Part shown: piece after piece, positions 25,343-33,256 of the stretch
Layout: the number at the start of each line of letters is the position of its first letter
Position numbering within the stretch: position 1 is the stretch's first letter
NCBI GenBank assembly: GCA_965276815.1
Contig: CBDIBE010000012.1
Location: 1,013,394 to 1,077,393 of the forward strand
Reading direction: 5' to 3'
Source: JAVVHH01 sp965276815
GTDB taxonomy: Bacteria; Pseudomonadota; Alphaproteobacteria; Acetobacterales; Acetobacteraceae
Length of the DNA: 64,000 nucleotides
Notes under the pieces: generated by a model
What the model was told of the DNA's origin: nothing
Seen by the model: only the letters and a program-made list of their open reading frames with translations
Databases searched by the model: none
Position numbers and translations under genes: made by a program

Positions 25343-26248
25343 TTAGGCCGCCTGCTCCTTGCACCACCGCGCGACGTCGGCATGCGTCGCGAACCAGCAC
25401 TCGCCCTTGCCTTTCGCATGCGCGATCAGCTTCTCGAGCACTGGCAGCCGCGAGCGGTGTCCCGACACATGCGGGTGCAGCGTCAGCAGGAACAAGCCCC
25501 GTTCCTCCCAGGCGGCGTCGAGCTCGGCAGTAAAAATCTCCAGGACCGAGCTCGGCGGCGTGTACGGGCGCAACGCGCTGAAACGGACAAAATTGTAGTA
25601 CACCGCATCGTCGCGGATCCACTCCGGCGGCAGCTCGACCACCCCGGTCGGCTCGCCATCCGCGACCAACTCATACGGGTCGTCATCGGCCATCAGCGAG
25701 CTGTCGTACAGCAGGCCAAGCTCGCGGATGATGTTCATCGTGTCGACCGAGAAGTCCCAGCTCGCCGTCCGCATCCCCACCGAGCGCCTGCCCGCGAGCT
25801 TCTCCAGCGTATCGGCGGCCCGAAAGGTCAGGTCGCGTTCAACCCCTTGTGGCAGGCGCGTATTGGCTTCGTGGATCCAGGAGTGGATGCCGATCTCGTG
25901 CCCGGCATCCGCCACAGCGCGGACCTCGTCGGGATATAGGAGGGCGGAGACGGCCGGGTAGAAGAAGCTGGCCGGAACGTTCTCGCGCTCGAGCAGGCGC
26001 ATGATGCGCGGCATTGCCTGGCGGTTGCCATACTGGCCCTGGCTGATCCGCATCGGGCTTTCGTCGCTGTCGCGCAGCGGGATGGTGTCATGGTCCGCGT
26101 CGAAGGAGACCGCGAACGCGCACCGCGCGCCGCCGGGCCACGATTTCGGCGCCAAGCTGCGCCCTGCGCGCGCCCGGCCGACGATCTGGCGCCAAGTCGG
26201 CTCGCTCCATTCCCAGGGCTCGCCCGCTGGATGCTTGGTCTCGCTCAT
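25343..26248 (-). CDS. Polysaccharide deacetylase family protein (PuuE-like)
   Basis: NodB-type carbohydrate esterase-4 or PuuE-like allantoinase fold, 301 residues. The metal site is recognisable: SFDADHD with the first Asp pair and GIHSWIHE giving the HxxxH pair. A conserved Arg (GMRTASWDFS) and late LLTLHPHVSGH follow. No signal peptide is present, which favours a cytoplasmic amidase/allantoinase-like activity over cell-wall deacetylation. It is followed at once by the YjbQ gene. Confidence 0.87.
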   Translation of the reverse strand: MSETKHPAGEPWEWSEPTWRQIVGRARAGRSLAPKSWPGGARCAFAVSFDADHDTIPLRDSDESPMRISQGQYGNRQAMPRIMRLLERENVPASFFYPAVSALLYPDEVRAVADAGHEIGIHSWIHEANTRLPQGVERDLTFRAADTLEKLAGRRSVGMRTASWDFSVDTMNIIRELGLLYDSSLMADDDPYELVADGEPTGVVELPPEWIRDDAVYYNFVRFSALRPYTPPSSVLEIFTAELDAAWEERGLFLLTLHPHVSGHRSRLPVLEKLIAHAKGKGECWFATHADVARWCKEQAA

Positions 26249-26272
26249 GTCCGGCTCCGTTCTCTGCCAAGC

Positions 26273-27409
26273 TCATGATCGGAGCCGTTCCACGCTTGAG
26301 CAAGCGGAGAAGCGATTGGTAAACCGCGCATTGCCCAGGCCGGTGCCGATGGTCAGGATACCCCAGCGCTCGACATCGCGCATGCACGGCGTCTCGCTGA
26401 GCCCTTGCACGACGGCATCGTTGTGCACGAGCACGACCGTCGGCGCGCCGTTGATATCGGGAAGGAGTTGGCGCAGCCGCTCCGGCAAGTTGAAGTGGCC
26501 CGCTTCCCAGTCCCCGCCCGGCAGGTTGTGCCCACCTTTGGTGATCGATCCGTCATCGCGGATCAGGCCCGGGCAGCCGATCCCGATAATGGGGGCAAGC
26601 TGCAGGTCGTCTTTAGTGGCCCGGCGCGCGAGTGAGCGCAGCATCTCCGCCAACCGTTCGACCGCCTGATCGCGTCCGGGCGCGTCGTCGGCATGCCGCC
26701 AGAGCTCGAGGCCTGCGACACGGGCAGCCGAAAAATCCTCCGCCTTCTTGCGGTTGAGCTCGACGACGCCGGCGCGGATGTTCGTGCCGCCGATATCCAC
26801 CGCCAGCATGCCGCCGTGCCCAGACAACACCCAGGCCGGCGTCAGATGGACGGAGCCGACCAGGCCAGCCTCGTCCGGGTGATGGTGGATCGGCCGCAGC
26901 TCGAGATCCGTTCCGTTCGCCTTGAGCAAGACGCCAGCGCGGCCGATCGCCAGCTCGCCGATGCGGCTCGCCCGCAAGCCGCCACCGATCGCAAGCCGCT
27001 GCGTTCCCTCCCAACCTCGCAGTTCCAGGAAGCGGCCAATCACCGTCGCAAGCTCCTGGGCAAATTCCTCGACGGCGGAGAGGATGAGGCCCGCAGTTTC
27101 GACGGTGCCTTCCGTCAGCAGCTTGTCGAGCCGTTTCTTGCCGATCTCTTCGCTCGGCTTCTCGCCCAACGGGTCATCGCCCACTTGCCGCAGCCGTTCG
27201 CGCCAACGGTCGAGGATGGAATGGAACGCGCGCTTGCTGGCGCGGTCTCCGACGAAACCATCGCCCTCGCGCAACTCGGCACCATAGCAATCCACCTCGA
27301 GCGAGGCGAGCGCGGAGGCGCCGTGATGAACGAAGGTGGGCAGCAGTATATCCGGCGCATTGGGCACTTCAAATTCCCGCTCAATCCGGGCGTACGCTGC
27401 CCTGATCAC
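26273..27409 (-). CDS. ROK-family sugar kinase-like protein with circularly permuted motif order
   Basis: A 378-residue protein built from ROK kinase motifs in a rotated order. IGGG (141-144) and AGLVGS (181-186), normally near the C-terminus, come first. They are followed by the phosphate-1 loop DIGGTN (205-210), GIGCPG (276-281), the catalytic-base motif HNDA (329-332) and phosphate-2 GTGLGN (355-360) close to the end. Residues 16-135 occupy the place of the sugar-binding/C-terminal lobe; the usual ROK zinc motif is absent. The frame is continuous, so this is not a broken gene. The GTG start at 27409 has no clear ribosome site, and a TAATAT box lies a few bases upstream. The sugar is unknown. 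Confidence 0.75.
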   Translation of the reverse strand: MIRAAYARIEREFEVPNAPDILLPTFVHHGASALASLEVDCYGAELREGDGFVGDRASKRAFHSILDRWRERLRQVGDDPLGEKPSEEIGKKRLDKLLTEGTVETAGLILSAVEEFAQELATVIGRFLELRGWEGTQRLAIGGGLRASRIGELAIGRAGVLLKANGTDLELRPIHHHPDEAGLVGSVHLTPAWVLSGHGGMLAVDIGGTNIRAGVVELNRKKAEDFSAARVAGLELWRHADDAPGRDQAVERLAEMLRSLARRATKDDLQLAPIIGIGCPGLIRDDGSITKGGHNLPGGDWEAGHFNLPERLRQLLPDINGAPTVVLVHNDAVVQGLSETPCMRDVERWGILTIGTGLGNARFTNRFSACSSVERLRS

Positions 27410-27456
27410 CAGATGCTATATTATCCCACATAGGTTTTCCATTATCCTCGGCAGGC

Positions 27457-28194
27457 TTACCGTCCCCCGCTCACCTGCAGGATCTGCCCGCTCACGAAGT
27501 CCGCCAGCGGGCTCGCGAAGAACACCACCGCGTTGGCGATCTCCTGCGCGGTGCCGAGCCGCCGCATCGGGATCGACTGCACCATCGCCTCCTGCTTGGC
27601 CTGGCCATAGCCCTCCCATTGCGCCGCACTCGCCGGGTTGCTGGGGATTAGCCCGGGCGCCACGCTGTTCACCGTGATGCCAAACTGCCCCAACTCGTGC
27701 GCGAGCTGCCGCGTGAAGCCGACCACGGCGTGCTTGGCGCTGGCATAGGCCTGGATGCCGGTCAGCGACGGCTGCAGCCCGGCGCCCGAGGAAATGTTGA
27801 TGATCCGCCCGCGCCCCGCCCGCTTCATCGCCGGCGCCGCCGCGCGGCACACGGTGAATGCCGCGCCCACATTGACAGCAAAGACGCGGTTCCAATCCTC
27901 GTCCGGCACCTCGTCGATCGGCCGGAACACCTGGCCGGCCACGCCGCCGGCATTGTTGACGAGCACGTCGATCGCTTTGCCCGCCTTGTGCTCGACGTCG
28001 CGGACCCAGGCCGCACCCGCCGCCCGGTCCGTCAAGTCCACGACCGCCAGCTCAGTTCCTTTCACCGTCGTGGCCACCGGGTTGCAGCCGAACACCCGGG
28101 CGCCCAGCCCGGCGAATGTCTCGGCGATCGCCTGGCCGAGCCCATGCCCCGCCCCCGTCACCGCAACAACTTGCCCGTCGAAATTCAGGTTCAT
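27457..28194 (-). CDS. SDR family oxidoreductase
   Basis: Canonical short-chain dehydrogenase, 245 residues: TGAGHGLG cofactor loop, NNAGG, catalytic Ser in INISSGAG, YASAK giving the Tyr-x-x-x-Lys pair, and a C-terminal GQILQVSGG. Its ATG overlaps the stop of the ketopantoate-reductase-like gene (ATGA), so the two are coupled. The substrate is unknown. Confidence 0.9.
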   Translation of the reverse strand: MNLNFDGQVVAVTGAGHGLGQAIAETFAGLGARVFGCNPVATTVKGTELAVVDLTDRAAGAAWVRDVEHKAGKAIDVLVNNAGGVAGQVFRPIDEVPDEDWNRVFAVNVGAAFTVCRAAAPAMKRAGRGRIINISSGAGLQPSLTGIQAYASAKHAVVGFTRQLAHELGQFGITVNSVAPGLIPSNPASAAQWEGYGQAKQEAMVQSIPMRRLGTAQEIANAVVFFASPLADFVSGQILQVSGGR

Positions 28195-29204
28195 GCCAGC
28201 AACTCCAACAGATTGTCGTCGGCAAGCGCCCGCTTGCCATCCTCGACCTCGTGGATCATCCCGACCAGCTTGCGCACCGTCGGGCACGGCACGCCATGCC
28301 GGGCGCCCACCTCGGCGATCGGCAGGATCTGCACGTCGACCTCGGTGCGCCGCTTGCGGATGGCGAGATCGCGCCAGACGCCCGAATGGGTCTTGGCACT
28401 CGGCCGGTTGAACTCGACCATCGCATCCACGCTCGCCTTGGCCTGCGCCTCGGAGGCGCCTGGCCGGAAAGCGGCCGGGTCGAATCCGTTGAACCCGCGC
28501 GGCTCGACGCCCTCGGCCTCCGCCACGGTCACCGCCTCGCCGCCCAGCGCGCGCCAGACCGGCAACAGCTCCGGCCGCGCGAGGCAGTCGGCGATGCCGA
28601 GATCGCCCAGCGCCTGCGCGAACAGCATGGCGCCGTAGCCGAGCTTGCCCCAAAGATATGACCAGATGCTGTCCGTGGTGATCGCATTCGGCTCGAAATC
28701 CTGCATCAGACGGTGCAGCGCCGCGAGCCGCCCGGTCATCCGCCCGTCAATCTCGCCAAGCACGACGGCGCCGCGATTGCCGAACATGATCTCGCCGGGT
28801 CCCATCCAGTCGGCGCCAAAATTGACGAAGGCGCCCATGGTGCGCTCCGCACCGGCAATGCCCGCGATCAGCGTCTCGCACAGGCCGTTCTGACACGAGA
28901 GCACATAGCCCTGCGCATCGAGATGCGGCAGCAGGGCGCGGCAGGCTTCTTCGGTATGGTGCGCCTTAACCGCAAGGAAGATGCGGTCCCAGGTGCCGGT
29001 GACCTCGGCAGGAACGAAGGCGGGCGCCTGGATGGTGAATTCCTCGACCGGGCCGAAAATGTGCAGTCCGCGAGTGCGGATGCAGTCGACGTGGTCGGGG
29101 ACGATGTCGGCGAAGGTGATGTCATGGCCCGCCCGCTTCAGATACGCGCCGATCACCCCGCCGATCGCGCCGGCCCCCCAGACCAGAATGCGCTCGCTCA
29201 CCAA
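28191..29204 (-). CDS. 2-dehydropantoate 2-reductase family (ApbA/PanE-like) protein
   Basis: NADPH-dependent ketopantoate reductase fold, 337 residues. N-terminal GAGAIGGVIGAYL is the nucleotide loop; the central KAHHT and SCQNGL segments and a C-terminal ApbA_C domain with a catalytic-type Lys follow. It could make pantoate, but clustering with an SDR suggests a catabolic 2-oxo or hydroxyacid reductase. It diverges from the MFS gene at 29311. Confidence 0.83.
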   Translation of the reverse strand: MVSERILVWGAGAIGGVIGAYLKRAGHDITFADIVPDHVDCIRTRGLHIFGPVEEFTIQAPAFVPAEVTGTWDRIFLAVKAHHTEEACRALLPHLDAQGYVLSCQNGLCETLIAGIAGAERTMGAFVNFGADWMGPGEIMFGNRGAVVLGEIDGRMTGRLAALHRLMQDFEPNAITTDSIWSYLWGKLGYGAMLFAQALGDLGIADCLARPELLPVWRALGGEAVTVAEAEGVEPRGFNGFDPAAFRPGASEAQAKASVDAMVEFNRPSAKTHSGVWRDLAIRKRRTEVDVQILPIAEVGARHGVPCPTVRKLVGMIHEVEDGKRALADDNLLELLA

Positions 29205-29310
29205 TTATGCTCCTCGATCTTTCGCATGAAACAGCCACTATCCGCCCAAGCGGCTCGGGACAAAACCCCTTTCCGCGCAACCGGCTTTGTGCGCCGTCGT
29301 TCCTATCTCC

Positions 29311-30747
29311 ATGCGGGCGGAAGCGGACGTTTTCACCACCGACGTGCCCGCCCGGCTCGATCGCCTGCCATGGGCGCGCTTTCACTGGCTCGTGGTGATC
29401 GCGCTCGGCATCACCTGGATCCTCGACGGGCTCGAAGTCACCCTCGTCGGCTCGCTCGCCAGCGCGATCACCGACAGCAAGCAGCTCCATATCGACAGCG
29501 CCCAGTTCGGCCTGACCGCCAGCGCCTATCTGGCGGGCGCCGTTCTCGGCGCGCTTGGCTTTGGCTGGCTCACCGATCGGCTGGGCCGCAAGAAATTGTT
29601 CACCATCACTTTACTGCTCTATGTGACCGCGACCATCGCCTCCGGCTTCGCTTGGAATTTGTGGTCGTTCGCGCTGTTCCGCTTTCTGACCGGGGCCGGA
29701 ATTGGCGGCGAATACTCCGCGGTCAACGCGACCATCCAGGAGCTGATCCCCGCCCGCAAGCGCGGCTTCACCGATCTGTGCATTAACGGCAGCTTCTGGC
29801 TCGGCGCCGCACTGGGCGCACTCGGCTCGGGCGTGGTGCTCGATCCCAACGTGATCGACCCGGAATGGGGTTGGCGGCTCGCCTTCGTCATTGGCGGGGT
29901 GATCGGGCTCGTCGTGCTGTTCCTGCGTAGCTTCATCCCGGAAAGCCCGCGCTGGCTGATGACCCATGGCCAACCAGAGGCCGCAAGCCAGGTCGTGCAC
30001 GAGATCGAGGAGCGCGTCGAGCACGAGACGCAGGCCAAATTGCCGCCAGTGCCGGACCAGTCGCTGCGGCTGCGCCGGCATAAGGGCGATTGGTTCCTCG
30101 CCAGCCTGCGCGTCTTGGTGAAGGATTATCGGAGCCGCACCGTGCTCGGCGTGGCGCTCATGGCGTCGCAGGCGTTTTGCTACAACGCCGTCCTGTTCAC
30201 CTATGCGCTGGTGCTGACCCGGTTCTATCAGGTGCCTGGGCAGGATGTGGGCTGGTATCTGCTGCCGTTTGCGCTCGGCAACCTCGCCGGGCCGCTGCTC
30301 CTCGGCCGGCTGTTCGACAGTCTGGGGCGCAAGACCATGATCACCTTCACCTACGCCTTGTCCGGGATTCTCATGGCGATCGTCGGCTGGGCCTTTTCGC
30401 AGAACTGGCTCAACGCCGCCGAACAGACCGCGGCCTGGACCGGTATCTTTTTCTTCGCCTCTGCCGCTTCCTCCTCCGCCTATCTCACCGTGGGCGAGAC
30501 GTTCCCGCTCGAGGTCCGGGCCATCGCCATTGCCGTGTTTTACGCGCTCGGCACCGCTGTGGGCGGCATTGCCGGGCCCACTGTGTTCGGCTTCCTGATC
30601 CAGACCGGCTCGCGCAGCGAGTTGCTGCTCGGTTATTTGCTCGGGGGCGGGCTCATGGTGGTCGCAGCGGCGGTTGAATGGCGCTTGGGCGTGAACGCCG
30701 AGCGCCGGTCGCTCGAGGAGGTCGCGCCACCGTTATCGGCGGCTTGA
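29311..30747 (+). CDS. MFS transporter, sugar/organic-acid porter type
   Basis: A 12-helix major facilitator protein of about 478 residues. It has motif A (GWLTDRLGRKK), RFLTGAGIGGEY in helix 4, PESPRWL after helix 6, a second LFDSLGRK, and GETFPLEVRA. These are features of the metabolite:H+/sugar porter group. Two starts are possible (GTG 29287 or ATG 29311), with no decisive ribosome site. It is divergent from the ketopantoate-reductase-like gene and may transport a related carboxylate. Confidence 0.85.
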   Translation: MRAEADVFTTDVPARLDRLPWARFHWLVVIALGITWILDGLEVTLVGSLASAITDSKQLHIDSAQFGLTASAYLAGAVLGALGFGWLTDRLGRKKLFTITLLLYVTATIASGFAWNLWSFALFRFLTGAGIGGEYSAVNATIQELIPARKRGFTDLCINGSFWLGAALGALGSGVVLDPNVIDPEWGWRLAFVIGGVIGLVVLFLRSFIPESPRWLMTHGQPEAASQVVHEIEERVEHETQAKLPPVPDQSLRLRRHKGDWFLASLRVLVKDYRSRTVLGVALMASQAFCYNAVLFTYALVLTRFYQVPGQDVGWYLLPFALGNLAGPLLLGRLFDSLGRKTMITFTYALSGILMAIVGWAFSQNWLNAAEQTAAWTGIFFFASAASSSAYLTVGETFPLEVRAIAIAVFYALGTAVGGIAGPTVFGFLIQTGSRSELLLGYLLGGGLMVVAAAVEWRLGVNAERRSLEEVAPPLSAA

Positions 30748-30771
30748 AACTTGTCCCCGGTTAAGACCGTT
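30746..30771 (+). promoter_or_regulatory. Possible EcfG-type stress promoter before csbD-like gene
   Basis: GAAAC (30746-30750) and CGTT (30768-30771) with 17 bases between them resemble the alphaproteobacterial general-stress consensus GGAAC-N16/17-CGTT, with a mismatch in the -35. CsbD-like genes are often in that regulon, which is the main support. Confidence 0.3.
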
Positions 30772-30780
30772 TATCCCATG

Positions 30781-30795
30781 ACGGCACGGTGCCGT
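30781..30795. repeat. Perfect 15-bp inverted repeat before the csbD-like ribosome site
   Basis: ACGGCAC, one G, GTGCCGT, ending immediately before GGAGG. It could fold in the mRNA and mask or present the ribosome site, or be a protein-binding palindrome. Confidence 0.5.
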
Positions 30796-30809
30796 GGAGG
30801 AAGAAGACC

Positions 30810-31001
30810 ATGGTCGATCAGAATCGCGTCGAAGGTGCTTGGGACAAGACCAAGGGTGCAGTCAAGGAAGGCGTTGGCAAGGTCGTCGGCGACAACAAGA
30901 TGCAGGCCGAGGGCAAGGCCGACCAAGTGAAGGGTGAGGCCAAGAACACCTACGGTGGTGCCAAGGATGCCGCGCGGGACGCGCTCGACAAGACGCCCTG
31001 A
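30810..31001 (+). CDS. CsbD family stress-response protein
   Basis: A 63-residue very hydrophilic Lys/Gly/Ala-rich protein with the CsbD pattern: NRVEGAWDKTKGAVKEGVGK, then GKADQVKGEAKN. The start ATG 30810 has a strong GGAGGAAG site; an upstream in-frame ATG lacks one. CsbD proteins are abundant under general stress and have no defined biochemical role. A clear intrinsic terminator follows, so it is a single-gene transcript. Confidence 0.9.
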   Translation: MVDQNRVEGAWDKTKGAVKEGVGKVVGDNKMQAEGKADQVKGEAKNTYGGAKDAARDALDKTP

Positions 31002-31030
31002 CGCGTCTAGCTGTCCGACAGAATAAGCGG

Positions 31031-31063
31031 CGGGCGCCCCAACGGGCGCCCGTTGTTTTTTTG
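31031..31063 (+). terminator. Intrinsic terminator of the csbD-like gene
   Basis: 9-bp perfect GC stem CGGGCGCCC (31031-31039) / GGGCGCCCG (31044-31052), loop CAAC, then TTGTTTTTTTG. It lies 30 bases after the csbD-like stop. Confidence 0.9.
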
Positions 31064-31124
31064 CGACTACCGATCCAGCTTGGATACGCCATATCTGCCA
31101 AAGCTGAATTGGAGCTGCTCGCGC

Positions 31125-31619
31125 GTGGTGGACCGTGAGAGTTTTCGCGACGCCATGGCCCGTCTCGGCGCCGCGGTGAACGTGGTGACAACCGTAGGCC
31201 CGGCCGGCCCTTGCGGCCTGACCGCATCGGCGGTGTGCAGCGTCACGGACGATCCGCCGACGCTGTTGCTGTGCATCAACCGCGATTCCGACATGAACGA
31301 GGCCTTTAAGGCCAGCGGCATACTTTGCGTGAACACGTTGGCCGCCTCGCAGGAGCCGCTTTCGCCGCTATTCGCAGGGTTCACCCATGTTCCTCAGCAG
31401 CTCCGTTTCGCCCCTGGCGAGTGGACGAGCCTGGTGACCGGCGCGCCGGTTCTGATCGGCGCGGTCGTCTCCTTCGATTGCCGGGTGACCCAATCCACCG
31501 AGGTCGGCACACACACGGTATTCTTCTGTGATGTCGAAGCGATCCAGGCGAGCGAGGCCAATGAAGGCCTGATCTACTTTGGCCGCTCATACCACCGCAT
31601 TATCGTCGAAGCCGCCTAG
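31125..31619 (+). CDS. Flavin reductase-like domain protein (RutF/HpaC type)
   Basis: NAD(P)H:flavin oxidoreductase of about 164 residues that would supply reduced FMN/FAD to a partner monooxygenase. Signatures are the FRDAMARLGAAVNVVTT opening, GPCGLTASAVCSVTDDPPTLLLC, ILCVNTLAA and a closing LIYFGRSYHRI. The start is chosen at GTG 31125 (GGAG about 11 bases before). Farther upstream the same frame runs into the csbD terminator, so longer starts are unlikely. No monooxygenase gene is adjacent. Confidence 0.85.
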   Translation: MVDRESFRDAMARLGAAVNVVTTVGPAGPCGLTASAVCSVTDDPPTLLLCINRDSDMNEAFKASGILCVNTLAASQEPLSPLFAGFTHVPQQLRFAPGEWTSLVTGAPVLIGAVVSFDCRVTQSTEVGTHTVFFCDVEAIQASEANEGLIYFGRSYHRIIVEAA

Positions 31620-31621
31620 AT

Positions 31622-33187
31622 CTACGGCGGCACCACTGACGGGCGGGAAAACCGCGCCAGCCGAACCCGGACGATGGCAAGCAGATCGGCCTCTGGCCCC
31701 GCCGGGCTGCCAGCCAGGCGCCACGAGCCGATCATCGTAGTCCAGTAGCAGACAAACCCGAGCCCCCCGACCCCAACCGCATGCAGCAGTGCCATCACCG
31801 GCGGCAGGATCTGCGGCCGCCAGGCCGACCCGGTGAGCGCCATCGCGCCCACGCACACCAGGCACGCCATGAACGTGCGGGCGACGGTCCAGACCACGGG
31901 CGAAAGCGTCGCGCCCTGCCGGCAAAGGACGGTGATGAAGATCATCCCTTCGGCCGCCGCAGTGCCGATCGACGCCAACGCCACCAACCTTATGTCGCCG
32001 GTCCGGACGGCCAGGCTTAGCAGCGCAATCTTGACCAGCGAGGACACGATCACGATCGTGAAATTGAGCTTCAGCCGGCTATCGGCGGTCAGCGCGACGC
32101 TGCTCACATAGGTGAACGGCCCGAATAAGCCGAGCCAGGCAAAGATCGCGACCAGCCCTTGCGCGTCGCTCCAGCGCTGGCCGAGCAGCAGCGACACGAT
32201 GTCACCTGAGAGCGCCGAGGCGATGATCGCCAGCGGTGCCAGCGTGAACAGCAACATGGCGGCGATGGGAAAGGCGCGCGTGATGATGTCCGCCCCGTCA
32301 TTGCGCGCCGCCGCCAGCGCCGTGAACAGGACCGCGCCAGCCGGGTAGAGGAACTCGGTGGTCGGCAATTGCGCGATGTCCGACGCCATCACGATCATGC
32401 CCAGCTTGGTGGCGCCGAGCGCCGATCCGATGATGATCGCGTCGGACCGGTTCCACACAATGTAGCCCAGTGCCGACATCCAGGTCCAAAAGGTGACCCC
32501 CGCCAGTTCCCGCCAGCCATGCAGGCCGAAGCGCGGACGATATGGGTGGGCCCAGTAACTATAGATGAGCCGGGCCAATTTCTGCACGGCGATCCCGAGG
32601 ACCAGCGCCCAGTAGCTGTGCAGCAGCACTGCCGCCGCCGCCGTGGTCAGGAACCCGGCGATGCGCGGCACGGCGGACAGCTTGAACTCCGAGTTGAACC
32701 GGAGCTGGCGGCGGAACTCGACCACGCCAATATTCTCGAGGCCGCCCAACGCATAGACGCCGGCCAGTACGAGCAGCACCGGTTCGAGCCGGCGCTCGCC
32801 AAACCACTGATCGACAAACTGCGCCACGATCACCAGCACGAGGGCGCTAAGCGCGGCGCGGACCATCTGGATAGTAAAGCCCGCATTGTAGAGCGGGATC
32901 GGATTGCCCTTGAACCGGATCAGGCTGTCCTGAACGCCGACATCGGTGAGGGAGTCGGTCGCCGCCGTGATCGTGGAAGCAACGGCCACCACGCCGAAAT
33001 CCGCCGGTATCAGCAAACGGGCGACGATGAGCGTGCCCGCCAGCCCAAGCAGGCGCGAGAATAGGCGAAAGCCAACCATCCAACCCGTTCCGGCGATTGC
33101 GCGATCGCGGATCGACTTGGGCTTGTCCGCCTCTATCCTGTCGGGCGCATCGCCGGCCGCCTCACTCACGCCACGCTCGCCCCTCAT
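31622..33187 (-). CDS. Oligosaccharide flippase / polysaccharide biosynthesis membrane protein
   Basis: A 521-residue, 12-14 helix MATE/MOP-type lipopolysaccharide or exopolysaccharide exporter of the Wzx/RfbX group. The N-terminal GWMVGFRLFSRLLGLAG helix and LLIPADFGVVAVA are typical. It would flip lipid-linked sugar units across the inner membrane. There are no glycosyltransferase genes next to it, so it is an isolated member. The gene converges on the flavin reductase gene with a 2-base gap. The first ten codons may be extra. Confidence 0.85.
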   Translation of the reverse strand: MRGERGVSEAAGDAPDRIEADKPKSIRDRAIAGTGWMVGFRLFSRLLGLAGTLIVARLLIPADFGVVAVASTITAATDSLTDVGVQDSLIRFKGNPIPLYNAGFTIQMVRAALSALVLVIVAQFVDQWFGERRLEPVLLVLAGVYALGGLENIGVVEFRRQLRFNSEFKLSAVPRIAGFLTTAAAAVLLHSYWALVLGIAVQKLARLIYSYWAHPYRPRFGLHGWRELAGVTFWTWMSALGYIVWNRSDAIIIGSALGATKLGMIVMASDIAQLPTTEFLYPAGAVLFTALAAARNDGADIITRAFPIAAMLLFTLAPLAIIASALSGDIVSLLLGQRWSDAQGLVAIFAWLGLFGPFTYVSSVALTADSRLKLNFTIVIVSSLVKIALLSLAVRTGDIRLVALASIGTAAAEGMIFITVLCRQGATLSPVVWTVARTFMACLVCVGAMALTGSAWRPQILPPVMALLHAVGVGGLGFVCYWTTMIGSWRLAGSPAGPEADLLAIVRVRLARFSRPSVVPP

Positions 33188-33222
33188 AAAGCCCGGGCCG
33201 ATCTGGACCGGCGAAGTGCGAC

Positions 33223-33246
33223 TGCCCCTCCCGCGAGAGAGGGGCA
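33223..33246. repeat. 8-bp inverted repeat between livJ-like and flippase genes
   Basis: TGCCCCTC (33223-33230) / GAGGGGCA (33239-33246) with an 8-base loop, just downstream of the LivJ-like stop. There is no T-run, so it is a weak attenuator or terminator candidate at best. Confidence 0.4.
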
Positions 33247-33256
33247 GCGCTGGAGA

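Noticed and set aside
27420..27435. Half of the GTGGG/CCCAC dyad (CCCACAT) upstream of the ROK-like gene
   Set aside because: Only one arm is present, so it is not counted as a third operator site of the 62.7-kb type.
31053..31124. Upstream start of the flavin reductase at a TTG
   Set aside because: It begins inside the T-tract of the csbD terminator; GTG 31125 gives a normal-length protein.
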